A DNA stretch of 55,646 nt from Candidatus Azobacteroides sp. (GTDB lineage Bacteria; Bacteroidota; Bacteroidia; Bacteroidales; Azobacteroidaceae). The stretch covers positions 1 to 55,646 of the forward strand of contig WRFY01000119.1 in NCBI GenBank assembly GCA_009783445.1. Direction: 5' to 3'. The notes beneath the pieces were generated by a model. That model had not been told where the DNA came from. It made no database searches and saw nothing but the letters and a program-made list of their open reading frames with translations. Position numbers and translations under genes: made by a program. Every line of letters starts with the position of its first letter. The first letter of the stretch is position 1. Below are positions 34,727 to 44,334 of the stretch, in pieces.

Positions 34727-36613
34727 TTACTCTACTGTCAAATTTTTATCTTTTGGATAGCGAACTTTGTAAAGCAAATCGAATTCTGTCTTTTGCGTAG
34801 GCGGAAGAGTAAAGATCCATTTCACTTCGCCTGTTTCTTTGTTTAAAATGCCGCTGCTTAATTTTTCCGCCGTTACTTCAATTTCTGAAACAGTTGAAAC
34901 AGGAATTTGGTCGAGTAAAACCATCGAAATGGGTTGACGTTTGTTGTTGCGAACGGAAATTTTCCAATCGCGAGTAACTTCTGCCTTTGACGAAAGGAAT
35001 TTTGTCTGCGTAAATTCTTTCATTTTTTCTCGTTTTACAACTACGTTTTTATCTCTCCCCAGTGAAATATTCAGCGTATCGCTCATATAGCGCACGTCAA
35101 GAATTGTTTTGCCTACAAACGTATTTTCAAAAAATATATTTGCCTCGCCTTCGAGTAAATTATATTGTTCCCAATCAACGATATTGGCCAAAAGAAAAGC
35201 ATCTTTGTCGGCTTTCGGCACGCAATAATATTCATATTCGGTGGGTAGCGAGTAATGTTCCATTTCTACGACAGTTATTTTGTTTTCCGAAGCAATTGTA
35301 TAGGGTGTTTTTATTTCAAATTCCACCGAAGTTGCATTTTCAACTTGAACCACAGGAACAGGAACCGATTTTGGTTTGGTTGATTCTGACTGAACTCTTA
35401 CTGCACGACCTTCCAACGCTCCTGCCAAATCACTCTTTTTTTCATAACTTGTAACTACTACTTCTGACAACGTAGCGGCGCTTTCTGTTAAACAGACATT
35501 GATATTGTTGCTGCTGATAGGTAGCGTTATAGTATTAAAACCCAAAAACGAAATTTGCAAATCGCCTCCGCCTGCGGGAATTGCAAGCGAATATTTTCCA
35601 TCTAAATCGGTGGCAGCGCCAATGGTTGTGCCTTTAATTACCACCGATGCGCCGGGAAGCGGTTCTCCGTTTTCATCTGTAACAATGCCCGAAACAGTGT
35701 TAGACAAATCGTTGTTACCTATATCATATCGTGGAGGTTTTGTCCAATAATCCAACGTATAAGTTTTCAATTTGGGTACAACGGAGCCAAGATTTGGATT
35801 GGCAGAGGAGATTCGTAGTTTTACATTTTTCCATTCCTCTTTGGTGTTTTGCATCACGTTGGCCTTGTAAACCAAATCAATCGGTTGTGTAATGTCTTTT
35901 GCGCGAATATCGTACGAAGGGAACCAACTCGCATTATTCACATAATACGACAATTCCACAGGTACGGATAAAGCGGTTTTGCAATCGGCAGTAAGAACAA
36001 TTTCGCCTGTCGGTTCGGGCTTTACGTTACCCGCAGAGGCCATTTTTTTCTGAATTCCCGCTTTTTCTTTGTTTAATGTTTTAATTTTTTTGTCGGCTTC
36101 GGTTAGTTTGCCTGTCATTACCGCAATTTGTTGATTATAATATTCCGCAGTAAGTTTCAGGTTGTTGTATTCAATACCCTTCTCCGTTCCGCCGATTTTT
36201 TTATTTTCTTTCAAAAAACTAATTTCTTCGGCAATAATTTCCGAATTCGTTTGTTCTGTCTGGATTTTTTCATCAATCGCTTCAATCTGTTTTACATACG
36301 CAGCAACTTCGTTGTTTAGCTTAACGGTGTCATTATAGTTGAGCGAGTGGTTTACAGACATTACCATTACTGCTCCATCCACTTTTACCTGTACGCTTTT
36401 AGCGTCAATGTAAGGTGAAAGATTGGTAAAGCGCAAGGTTGATTTTCCCGCAGGAAAATTCACAGACGTTTTGCGCGTAACCTGCGCTCCTTTAATGAAA
36501 ACCGTAACGTCAGAAACGGTTGTTTTAATTGGTATTTCTTTGTCTTCCTGTGCATTGGCAGCAAAGAAACTAACGGTTAGAAACAGAATCGGAATAAGAA
36601 TTTTATTTGTCAT
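34727..36613 (-). CDS. DUF4139 domain protein with inserted carboxypeptidase-regulatory-like domain
   Basis: A 628-residue protein with a signal peptide (MTNKILIPILFLTVSFFAANA). It starts with a DUF4140-type region (PIKTTVSDVTVFIKGAQVTRKTSV) and a coiled coil (about 100-190), then DUF4139 (ELSYYVNNASWFPSYDIRA, to the end). Between two DUF4139 halves sits a domain of SusC type (about 310-410: SGIVTDENGEPLPGASVVI, TDLDGKYSLAI, LSEVVVTSY). Related proteins are annotated as mucoidy inhibitor MuiA family, with no firm role. The ATG at 36613 is preferred over 36661, because the promoter-like element at 36643-36650 would lie inside the longer frame and the signal peptide begins at 36613. Confidence 0.82.
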   Translation of the reverse strand: MTNKILIPILFLTVSFFAANAQEDKEIPIKTTVSDVTVFIKGAQVTRKTSVNFPAGKSTLRFTNLSPYIDAKSVQVKVDGAVMVMSVNHSLNYNDTVKLNNEVAAYVKQIEAIDEKIQTEQTNSEIIAEEISFLKENKKIGGTEKGIEYNNLKLTAEYYNQQIAVMTGKLTEADKKIKTLNKEKAGIQKKMASAGNVKPEPTGEIVLTADCKTALSVPVELSYYVNNASWFPSYDIRAKDITQPIDLVYKANVMQNTKEEWKNVKLRISSANPNLGSVVPKLKTYTLDYWTKPPRYDIGNNDLSNTVSGIVTDENGEPLPGASVVIKGTTIGAATDLDGKYSLAIPAGGGDLQISFLGFNTITLPISSNNINVCLTESAATLSEVVVTSYEKKSDLAGALEGRAVRVQSESTKPKSVPVPVVQVENATSVEFEIKTPYTIASENKITVVEMEHYSLPTEYEYYCVPKADKDAFLLANIVDWEQYNLLEGEANIFFENTFVGKTILDVRYMSDTLNISLGRDKNVVVKREKMKEFTQTKFLSSKAEVTRDWKISVRNNKRQPISMVLLDQIPVSTVSEIEVTAEKLSSGILNKETGEVKWIFTLPPTQKTEFDLLYKVRYPKDKNLTVE

Positions 36614-36642
36614 ATTATTTTTGTATTTTCGCTTATTTTTTG

Positions 36643-36650
36643 CAAATATA
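36643..36650 (-). promoter_or_regulatory. -7 element of the DUF4139 gene
   Basis: On the minus strand this reads TATATTTG, a TAnnTTTG match 29 bases before the chosen start. Confidence 0.45.
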
Positions 36651-36833
36651 CAATTTTTCACTTTGTTGTTCCACTATTTTTTTCAACTTTATTTAGTCTT
36701 GTCCCGCCGCTTCCCTTTCATCACTTGCATATCGTGTTTTGGCGACTTGCCGCTGGCAAATGACTATCCGCATAATGTCCATTAAAAAATGAATTTATTT
36801 TTAGTTAAAATTCCTCTTATAATCTTTGGCAGT

Positions 36834-36874
36834 TATAAAAAATAGAGGGGATCACTTTCACAAGCTATCCCCTC
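36834..36874 (-). terminator. Rho-independent terminator after fecR
   Basis: GAGGGGAT (36845-36852) pairs with ATCCCCTC (36867-36874). On the minus strand the stem is followed by TATTTTTTATAA. It cuts the sigma-fecR unit off from the DUF4139 gene. Confidence 0.75.
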
Positions 36875-36902
36875 CGGACATAAAATATGTAGAAAACTTA
36901 CT

Positions 36903-37883
36903 CTAATAAGTCTTTATATAAACATTGCCTCCCTTAATCTCAAACCCGATGGGAATGGAATTTTGCAGTAGGCGAAGCATCTGGTCTATGCTGTCCTGTG
37001 TTTTTAGTACACCGGAGTAAGTCGTTTTGGATATAGATGGGTCTACGTACACTTTCATGGAATATAATTGTTCTAACATTTTACCTATTTCCTCTAATGA
37101 AGCCAAATTGAGTGGGATCAATCCTTCGCGCCAAACGGTTTCCAAAGAAGCTTTATAGGGTTCGCGAACATATAAGCGATGCGCCGCAAGGTCTAGTTCC
37201 GCTTTTTGCCCGGGCAAGAGGATCACCATTCCTTCCTGATTGTTTCCTTTCACCCTTATTTCTCCTTCGATCAAAGTAACGCTCGGAACTCCCTCATTCC
37301 TGCTTGGACTGATCACATCGAAGATTGTTCCCAGAACGGTAATTTCCATGTTTTCCGTTTCTACCACAAAAGCTTGCTCTGTATTTTTTGTTACTTCAAA
37401 ATAAGCTTCACCTTTCAAATGAACGATTCGTTTTTTACCGTCGAATTGTTTGGGATATTTCAATTCGGACGATCGATTCAGCCATACTTTGCTTCCATCA
37501 GACAATGTCAATTGTTCCACTTTTTCGTTGTTGGTTACGATCGTTTGCATGGATTTAGCCGAACGAAAATGCAAGATACCGATCCCAATTCCAACGAGCA
37601 AGAATATGACGGCGGCATACCGCAACAAATTATTGAGTATGACTCTGCGCTTTTCTGCCGCCGTCTCTCTCTGGATACGCTTGTATAATCTTATTTTTTC
37701 ATTTTGAAGAAATGACGGGTCATTATATTTCTTCAATTTCTTTGACTTATAAATAGCCTCTCCCACGAATAATGCCTTTTTATTTTCTTCATTTTCCGAA
37801 AGCCAAGCATTCACAGTTTGAAGCTCTTCTTCCGAACATTCGTTATGAAGGTATTTCAGTAGTATTGCATGGGTGATATTCAT
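36903..37883 (-). CDS. FecR-type anti-sigma factor
   Basis: A 326-residue inner-membrane regulator. The N-terminal cytoplasmic part (LLKYLHNECSEEELQTVNAWL) should bind the sigma factor, one transmembrane segment lies at about 90-110 (YAAVIFLLVGIGIGILHF), and the periplasmic FecR domain follows (VEQLTLSDGSKVWLNRSSEL, FDGKKRIVHLKGEAYFEV). A C-terminal DUF4974 / secretin-like part ends in GGNVYIKTY. Usually such a gene is followed by susC and susD, which are its receptor partners; here a terminator and an unrelated gene follow. The sigma gene lies 60 bases upstream in the same direction. Confidence 0.93.
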   Translation of the reverse strand: MNITHAILLKYLHNECSEEELQTVNAWLSENEENKKALFVGEAIYKSKKLKKYNDPSFLQNEKIRLYKRIQRETAAEKRRVILNNLLRYAAVIFLLVGIGIGILHFRSAKSMQTIVTNNEKVEQLTLSDGSKVWLNRSSELKYPKQFDGKKRIVHLKGEAYFEVTKNTEQAFVVETENMEITVLGTIFDVISPSRNEGVPSVTLIEGEIRVKGNNQEGMVILLPGQKAELDLAAHRLYVREPYKASLETVWREGLIPLNLASLEEIGKMLEQLYSMKVYVDPSISKTTYSGVLKTQDSIDQMLRLLQNSIPIGFEIKGGNVYIKTY

Positions 37884-37943
37884 ATTTCCTGATGATTGTT
37901 TTACTAATAAACAAGTGAATCTTTATTTTTACTTACTCACGTT

Positions 37944-38483
37944 TCAAAAATAATAAATAAAAAGGAAACAAAAAAGATGTTTCAATTCTTTTCTTAATAT
38001 TTTTAATGCTTTATATATATGCGCTTCGACCGTTCGTTGAGAAATGTTCATTGCGTTCGAAATTTCTTTGTTTTTCAAATCGTACAAATAACTCAATTTG
38101 AACACTTCCTTACATTTATCCGGAAGCTTGTCGATAGCGGCTCCTATTTCGCCTTCCAATTCCCGATTTTCTATTTCCTGAAAAATCTCATTGTGAGATT
38201 CCGATTCATAGAATTTCATCTTATGATTGTACAGTTCATTTACAGCCTTTGAATAATTTGATTCTATTTTTTTATGATTTAACACATTAATAGCCTTTGT
38301 ATAAGTCAAGCGATAGAGATACGTATGTATTTTATCTCCGACTACCAATGTATCCCTTCGTTTCCACAATTCTACGAACACATCTTGCACCACATCCTTA
38401 GCTTCCGCTTCATCAAGGAATTGCGTAGCATAGAAAAGTAATTTAGGGTAATACTTTTCAAACAGAGAATCGAAATTTGTCAT
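37944..38483 (-). CDS. ECF-type RNA polymerase sigma-70 factor (Bacteroides expansion type)
   Basis: A 179-residue ECF sigma factor. Region 2 is FDSLFEKYYPKLLFYATQFLDEAEAKDVVQDVFVELW (read in parts), and region 4 is LPDKCKEVFKLSYLYDLKNK with KEISNAMNISQRTVEAHIYKALKILR. It would transcribe genes for a TonB-dependent uptake system when FecR releases it. The ATG at 38483 is chosen because the promoter-like TACATTTG covers the GTG start of the longest frame; an ATG at 38498 is also possible. It is divergent from the GH2 gene. Confidence 0.93.
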   Translation of the reverse strand: MTNFDSLFEKYYPKLLFYATQFLDEAEAKDVVQDVFVELWKRRDTLVVGDKIHTYLYRLTYTKAINVLNHKKIESNYSKAVNELYNHKMKFYESESHNEIFQEIENRELEGEIGAAIDKLPDKCKEVFKLSYLYDLKNKEISNAMNISQRTVEAHIYKALKILRKELKHLFCFLFIYYF

Positions 38484-38513
38484 GTTTTCAAATATCATCA
38501 AAATTATCGGCCA

Positions 38514-38544
38514 CAAATGTAAAAAAAAAGTTTTAATAAGTAAA
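38514..38544 (-). promoter_or_regulatory. Promoter of the ECF sigma gene
   Basis: On the minus strand TACATTTG (38514-38521) matches TAnnTTTG, with TTTA (38541-38544) 19 bases upstream as a near -33 box. Confidence 0.5.
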
Positions 38545-38594
38545 ATCCATTTTTAGAATGTTCTATTTGTAGAAGAAAAAAATCATTCAATGAT

Positions 38595-41429
38595 ATGAAA
38601 TATCCACAATTATTTTTCCCTATTGGACTACTTTCTTTCTTTTTAACGTTTTCATCAACTGAAATGTTCGGACAAAATGAACTTATTTCACTTTGGACCG
38701 GATTGCAATCGAAACAGCCTGAAAATAGCATGCCCAAAGGAAACGCTCCTTTCCAGTGGCCCCAGCGGAAAGCAAAGCAGACCGTTCGCAGCAGGCTGGT
38801 TGCTGTGCAAGAAAACGAATGGATTATTGCGGCTGGATGGGAAATGGCGTCCAATACGCAAGTCGTCGAAAGCTTGCAATCTATTTTTGATCCCCTGTTG
38901 AATACTTCCGAATGGTTGAATGCCGCAGTACCAGGAACGGTTTTGACTACTTTGGTGGAACAAGGCGTTTACCCCGATCCTTATTTTGGTCTAAACAATC
39001 TGGCCATTCCGGATACGCTTTGCCGAATGGATTGGTGGTACAGAAACGCCTTCGAATTTCCCCCACAAGCCATAGGTAATCGTATTCGTTTGATTTTTAA
39101 TGGAATTAATTATTGCGCTGAAGTTTTTCTCAATGGGAAAAAATTGGGAAACATCGAAGGGGCTTTCATACGGGGAGAATTCGACGTCACCTCCTTATTG
39201 AAAAAAACAGAGCAAAATATCTTGGCCGTACATATTTTACCTCCTCGTAATCCGGGAATTCCACACGAACAATCCAGAATAGCCGGACAAGGATTGAATG
39301 GCGGTCAACTGAGTTTGGATGGCCCAACGTTTATTTCGTCTATCGGTTGGGACTGGGTTCCGGGAATTCGCGACCGGAACATTGGCCTTTGGCAGGACGT
39401 TCGCCTGAAGACCGGCGGAGAGGTACAAATAGTAGATCCGCAAGTGATAACCAATATTCCGTTGCCAGATACCAGCCAAGTAAAAATAAGTATTCATGCC
39501 TGGCTGAAAAATAATGCTTCTCATCCGGTGGAAGGAAAATTGCAAGCCCAAATAGAAAACATACAAGTAGAGATTCCTTATCGCTTGTCGGCCCATGAAA
39601 TCCGAAGAGTCAGTTTGACTCCTGAAAATCAAGCTTTGCTTCATTTCAAGAACCCGCGCCTGTGGTGGCCGAACGGATATGGAAAACAGGAGCTTTATCA
39701 ATTGGAACTCAAATCTTTTGTAGGAAATATTTGCTCGGATATTCAAAAAGTACGCTTCGGCATTCGCGAAATGTCGTACGAACTAATGGTACACGACCCG
39801 TCGATGGGACAAGTTCGCATCGCTTATTCTCCCGTTAAAAGCATCTCGAACGGGCAAGCGCTTTTCGATTATGAAAATCGAGTTTTCTTCACTTCCGACA
39901 ATCAGTTGCCCGGTTTGCAGAAAGGAATCCGGCCAACGGATTTTCAATTGTTAGACCCCAACGATCCGGTAGGTCCATTTCTCGTGATCCGTGTGAATGG
40001 CGTCCGTATTTTCTGTCGCGGAGGCAATTGGGGAATGGATGATGCCATGAAACGCTCTTCTAAGGAACGCTTGGAACCGTACATGAAATTGCATCAGGAA
40101 ATGCAATTCAATATAGTCCGCAACTGGACGGGAGAATCCACCGAAGAAGTTTTCTATGACTTATGCGACGAATACGGTTTGCTAGTCTGGAACGATTTCT
40201 GGATCACAACCGATGATACGGTCGAACCGAACGATCAAGCCTTATTCTTGCGAAATGCTGCCGACGTGGTGCGCCGTTTCCGAAATCATCCTTCCATTGC
40301 GATTTGGTGTCCTCGCAATGAAGGTTTTGCACCCAAAGGACTGAGTGAACAATTGACCGAATTGTTGGCCAAAGAAGATCCGACCCGACACTATCATGGG
40401 CAATCGCGTTTTCTGAATATGGGAACGAGCGGACCTTGGGGATTTTTTGAAGACCTTTCGCTCTATTATACGCAAAAAGCCAAAGGATTCGACACCGAAA
40501 TGGGAAGCTTTGCCATTCCTACGGCTTCTACCATCCGAAAATTCATCGCTCCTGAAGATCAGTGGCCGATAAACGATGTGTGGGCTTATCACGATTTGCA
40601 TCATACCACCCAGAATTTTGAAGGGTTTATGAAAGCGGTGAACCGATACGGTGAACCGAAAAGTATGGAAGATTTTGCGACCCAATCGCAATGGCTTACG
40701 TACGACAGTTGGCGGAGCATGCTGGAAGCATGGAACAGCCGGATGTGGGACAATACGACTGGTTTGATTTTATGGATGAGCCATCCAGCATGGCCCAGTA
40801 TGATTTGGCAAACCTACACATACGATTATGAAACTCCCGGCTCTTATTTCGGCGCTAAAAAAGCCTGCGAACCCCTTCACGTTCAAATGAATCTTCCTGA
40901 AAATGATATTGTGGTCGTAAATGTGGGACGCTATGATTACGAACAGTTGCAGGTATCGGTCTCCTGTTTCGATTGGGTAGGGAAGGAATTGGAAAAACAA
41001 ATCCGTCTTGTAGACGCTCCCTGTAATTCCGTAGCCCCTTGTTTCCTGTCGGTAAACGAAACAAATAAGCCGGAACTTTTCTTGGTACGTCTGGTTTTGA
41101 CCGATAGGAAAGGCCGGACTCTTTCGATTAATGATTATTGGAAAGCCGCAAACAAAGCTGCTTACAGACAATTCGACCGAATGAAAAACGCTTCTCTTGA
41201 TATCCGGCAACAGCGCAAAGGCGATCGCTGGCTGGTGGAAATTCAGAACCGCTCAAATCGAATCGCCCCTTATATCAAACTCAATGCTGTGGACAAAACT
41301 ACTCGCGGCATTCTTCTTCCCGCTTATTTTTCCGACGGTTATTTCAACTTGTTGCCCGGAGAAAAAAGAATCATCGAATGCATGGTTGACAAGGAATTGA
41401 TGGACAATTGTAAAATAGAAATACTATGA
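38595..41429 (+). CDS. Secreted glycoside hydrolase family 2 enzyme (endo-beta-mannosidase / exo-glucosaminidase-like)
   Basis: A 944-residue enzyme with a signal peptide (1-27, ending STEMFGQ). A sugar-binding domain comes first (NAAVPGTVLTTLVEQGVYPD, WWYRNAFEFP, IFNGINYCAEVFLNG), then an immunoglobulin-like sandwich (RLWWPNGYGKQELYQLEL) and the TIM-barrel (RVNGVRIFCRGGNWGMDDAM). Acid/base E576 lies in IAIWCPRNEGFAP, and the probable nucleophile E635 in GFDTEMGSFAIPT, close to the pattern of plant-type endo-beta-mannosidase and CsxA. Beta-mannoside or beta-glucosaminide cleavage is therefore likely. It is divergent from the ECF sigma/FecR pair and ends in a strong terminator that overlaps its stop codon. 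Confidence 0.85.
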   Translation: MKYPQLFFPIGLLSFFLTFSSTEMFGQNELISLWTGLQSKQPENSMPKGNAPFQWPQRKAKQTVRSRLVAVQENEWIIAAGWEMASNTQVVESLQSIFDPLLNTSEWLNAAVPGTVLTTLVEQGVYPDPYFGLNNLAIPDTLCRMDWWYRNAFEFPPQAIGNRIRLIFNGINYCAEVFLNGKKLGNIEGAFIRGEFDVTSLLKKTEQNILAVHILPPRNPGIPHEQSRIAGQGLNGGQLSLDGPTFISSIGWDWVPGIRDRNIGLWQDVRLKTGGEVQIVDPQVITNIPLPDTSQVKISIHAWLKNNASHPVEGKLQAQIENIQVEIPYRLSAHEIRRVSLTPENQALLHFKNPRLWWPNGYGKQELYQLELKSFVGNICSDIQKVRFGIREMSYELMVHDPSMGQVRIAYSPVKSISNGQALFDYENRVFFTSDNQLPGLQKGIRPTDFQLLDPNDPVGPFLVIRVNGVRIFCRGGNWGMDDAMKRSSKERLEPYMKLHQEMQFNIVRNWTGESTEEVFYDLCDEYGLLVWNDFWITTDDTVEPNDQALFLRNAADVVRRFRNHPSIAIWCPRNEGFAPKGLSEQLTELLAKEDPTRHYHGQSRFLNMGTSGPWGFFEDLSLYYTQKAKGFDTEMGSFAIPTASTIRKFIAPEDQWPINDVWAYHDLHHTTQNFEGFMKAVNRYGEPKSMEDFATQSQWLTYDSWRSMLEAWNSRMWDNTTGLILWMSHPAWPSMIWQTYTYDYETPGSYFGAKKACEPLHVQMNLPENDIVVVNVGRYDYEQLQVSVSCFDWVGKELEKQIRLVDAPCNSVAPCFLSVNETNKPELFLVRLVLTDRKGRTLSINDYWKAANKAAYRQFDRMKNASLDIRQQRKGDRWLVEIQNRSNRIAPYIKLNAVDKTTRGILLPAYFSDGYFNLLPGEKRIIECMVDKELMDNCKIEIL

Positions 41430-41468
41430 ATGTAAAAAAAGCGCTCTGCGCTTTTTTTACATTCATAG
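41424..41468. terminator. Perfect 21-bp terminator overlapping the GH2 stop
   Basis: 41424-41444 is the exact reverse complement of 41448-41468 with a 3-base loop. The stem carries A7/T7 tracts next to GCGC. The TGA stop of the GH2 gene (41427-41429) lies in the left arm. Confidence 0.92.
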
Positions 41469-41782
41469 GCGTGCGAAAACTCATAACATCGTTTCGTGAA
41501 CAAAATATTTCTTAACCTGAAGGCGCTACAGGGTTAATCATAAACGAAAATGAAGTTTTATATCCGGATTTTTCGTTCCTTAAGCGGAAACGAAGGCGAA
41601 AGAAAGTGCGTAAAAAAGGCATTTGATAGGTTTATTCCTTTTTGTTATGTACCTTTGTATGAACTTTTGCGGGATCAAGTATGACAATTTGTATGTATTT
41701 TTCGATTTGGCATATTATTTGACCGACATAAAAGAGGAAATTCAAGATTGATATTTGGATTATATATAATAGAGGTAAAAAG
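41430..41782. other. Intergenic region between the GH2 gene and clpC
   Basis: A 353-base stretch with the terminator at its left end and the clpC promoter. The rest is AT-rich with no plausible gene; an open minus-strand frame into clpC looks non-coding. The clpC leader is long (about 120 bases after the -7 box). Confidence 0.5.
41650..41657 (+). promoter_or_regulatory. -7 element of clpC-htpG
   Basis: TACCTTTG matches TAnnTTTG; a TTTG at 41622-41625 is 24 bases upstream. No CIRCE-type inverted repeat was seen near it. Confidence 0.5.
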
Positions 41783-44326
41783 ATGAAAAAAAACTTTTCA
41801 AACAGAGTAAAAGAAATTCTGAAATTAAGCAGAGAAGAAGCAGGACGATTACACAATGCCAATGTGGGAATCGAACATATTTTGCTGGGAATGTTGCGTG
41901 ATTCAGGAAACTCTGCACTCTCCATTTTTCAACATTTAGGAATAGATTCCAGAGGATTGAAGTTGGCTTTAGATAACGAAATGTATGAAGAAGGCAATTA
42001 TATTTCAGAAACTCAAATTACCATAGATAAAAGCGTTGAAAATTTATTAAGGTTGAGTTTATTGGAGTCTATTAATCTGAACAGTTCGGAAACGGGTGCG
42101 GAACATCTGCTTCTGGCCATTTTAAAAAGCAACGATTCTTTGGCATTTCGTATTTTGAGACAATACGATGTGGATTACAAAAGAGTATATGACCTCATTC
42201 TTGAAAGCCATGGAAGTGAAAAACGGTCATTTGCTCCCCAAATGGGCGCTGAATTTGGCAGCGATGAAGAAGACGAAGAGGACGATCAATTTTCAAGCGC
42301 ACGAAAAAAAGATTTTTCCAGAAATAATCCGGGATCGAAAACCAGCGATACTCCAGTAATTGACAGCTTTGGAATCGATTTGACGAAGGCGGCTGAAGAA
42401 AACCGCTTGGATCCGATTGTCGGCAGAGAGAAAGAAATCGAACGCTTGGCACAAATTCTCAGCCGGAGGAAAAAAAATAATCCGGTGCTGATCGGCGAAC
42501 CGGGCGTGGGTAAATCTGCCATTGTGGAAGGTTTGGCGTCCCGTATTGTGCAACGGAAAGTGGCGCGGATATTGTTCGACAAACGAGTAGTCAACTTGGA
42601 TATGGCTGCAGTAGTGGCTGGTACCAAATACAGGGGACAATTTGAAGAGAGAATCAAAGCCATTTTGAACGAACTTTCGAAGAATCCGAATATTATCCTT
42701 TTTATTGATGAAATTCATACCATTGTCGGGGCGGGAGGCGCTACCGGATCGATGGACGCCGCGAATATGTTGAAACCGGCTTTGGCGCGAGGAGAAATCC
42801 AGTGCATCGGCGCTACTACTTTGGATGAGTACCGGAAAAACATTGAAAAAGACGGCGCTTTGGAACGGCGCTTTCAAAAAATAATGGTCGATCCAACTAC
42901 GCCTGAAGAAACGCGGCAGATTTTGATTAATATCAAACCGAAATATGAAGACCATCACAATGTTATTTACACGAATGAAGCAATCGAGATGTGTGTGAAA
43001 TTGACAGATCGTTACATCAGCGACCGCAATTTTCCGGATAAGGCTATCGACGCGATGGATGAAGCAGGTTCAAGAACGCATATTTCTAACATTGTGGTGC
43101 CAAAGGTCATCGAAGAGTTGGAAGCGCAAATAGAAGAAACTAAACAAAGCAAACTGCAGGCTGTTAAGTCGCAGAATTTTGAATTAGCCGCAAGTTTCCG
43201 TGACCGGGAGCGACAATTGGTGTTTCGGTTAGAAGCTTCTCAAAAACGCTGGAAAGAAGAATTGCAAGAAAACAGACAGATCGTAGACGGCGATAAAGTA
43301 GCGGAAGTGGTCGCGATGATATCGGGCGTTCCGGTACAACGAATAGCGCAAGCAGAAAATCAGAAGTTGAAAGAAATGGACGCGATTCTTAAATCCAATG
43401 TGATAGGTCAGGATGAAGCTGTTCAGAAGATTGTCAAAGCGATTCAACGCAACCGCGTAGGCTTGAAAGATCCCAATAAACCGATTGGAACGTTTATGTT
43501 TTTAGGTCCGACGGGAGTAGGGAAAACACATCTGGCTAAAAAATTAGCCGAATACCTTTTCGACTCGGCTGACGCTTTGATCCGCATAGATATGTCGGAA
43601 TACATGGAGAAATTTACCGTTTCGCGCTTGATCGGAGCGCCTCCGGGATACGTAGGTTACGAAGAAGGCGGGCAATTGACCGAAAAAGTGCGCCGGAAAC
43701 CGTATTCGGTAGTTTTGTTGGATGAAATAGAAAAAGCTCATCCAGACGTTTTTAACTTACTGTTGCAAGTAATGGACGAAGGCCGCCTGACAGATAGTCT
43801 GGGACGGAAAATTGATTTCAAGAATACAATAGTGATCATGACGTCGAATGTGGGTACGCGGCAGTTGAAGGAATTTGGAAGAGGCATCGGATTCAACACC
43901 CACATTGTGGCCGGCGACGATAAGGAATTTTCGCGCGGAGTGATTCAAAAAGCGTTGAACAAGGCTTTTGCTCCTGAATTCCTGAATCGCGTGGACGACA
44001 TCATCATGTTTGATCCGTTGGATAAGGAAGCTATTTATCAAATTATCGACATCGAATTGAAAGGTTTTTACAAACGTCTCGACAATCTGGGATATAAATT
44101 GAGCATTACCGATCAAGCCAAAGAATTTATTGCCTCGAAGGGATACGATATTCAATTCGGCGCCCGGCCTTTGAAACGAGCGATCCAAAAATATCTGGAA
44201 GATGAATTGGCCGAAAAGATTATCAAATCCGAAGTGCAGGAAGGAGATAAAATAGTGGTGGATTTTGATGCGGAAAAACAGAAAATTACCACCCATGTGT
44301 CATCCAATGTGAATGTTATAAAGTAA
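41783..44326 (+). CDS. clpC: ATP-dependent Clp protease ATP-binding subunit ClpC
   Basis: An 847-residue Hsp100 unfoldase. Clp N repeats lie at about 1-150 ([20 protein letters not shown]). The first AAA+ module has [13 protein letters not shown] and [14 protein letters not shown], and the UVR-type middle domain [20 protein letters not shown]. The second AAA+ module has [19 protein letters not shown] and [17 protein letters not shown] is the IGF loop that docks ClpP, so it should feed ClpP; no clpP is in this window. An acidic insert ([10 protein letters not shown]) sits between the N domain and the first module. htpG follows 8 bases later. Confidence 0.95.
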   Translation: MKKNFSNRVKEILKLSREEAGRLHNANVGIEHILLGMLRDSGNSALSIFQHLGIDSRGLKLALDNEMYEEGNYISETQITIDKSVENLLRLSLLESINLNSSETGAEHLLLAILKSNDSLAFRILRQYDVDYKRVYDLILESHGSEKRSFAPQMGAEFGSDEEDEEDDQFSSARKKDFSRNNPGSKTSDTPVIDSFGIDLTKAAEENRLDPIVGREKEIERLAQILSRRKKNNPVLIGEPGVGKSAIVEGLASRIVQRKVARILFDKRVVNLDMAAVVAGTKYRGQFEERIKAILNELSKNPNIILFIDEIHTIVGAGGATGSMDAANMLKPALARGEIQCIGATTLDEYRKNIEKDGALERRFQKIMVDPTTPEETRQILINIKPKYEDHHNVIYTNEAIEMCVKLTDRYISDRNFPDKAIDAMDEAGSRTHISNIVVPKVIEELEAQIEETKQSKLQAVKSQNFELAASFRDRERQLVFRLEASQKRWKEELQENRQIVDGDKVAEVVAMISGVPVQRIAQAENQKLKEMDAILKSNVIGQDEAVQKIVKAIQRNRVGLKDPNKPIGTFMFLGPTGVGKTHLAKKLAEYLFDSADALIRIDMSEYMEKFTVSRLIGAPPGYVGYEEGGQLTEKVRRKPYSVVLLDEIEKAHPDVFNLLLQVMDEGRLTDSLGRKIDFKNTIVIMTSNVGTRQLKEFGRGIGFNTHIVAGDDKEFSRGVIQKALNKAFAPEFLNRVDDIIMFDPLDKEAIYQIIDIELKGFYKRLDNLGYKLSITDQAKEFIASKGYDIQFGARPLKRAIQKYLEDELAEKIIKSEVQEGDKIVVDFDAEKQKITTHVSSNVNVIK

Positions 44327-44334
44327 TTAGTTAT

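Noticed and set aside
41632-41925. Minus-strand open frame over the clpC start
   Set aside because: It covers the clpC promoter and N-terminal codons and has no recognisable domain.
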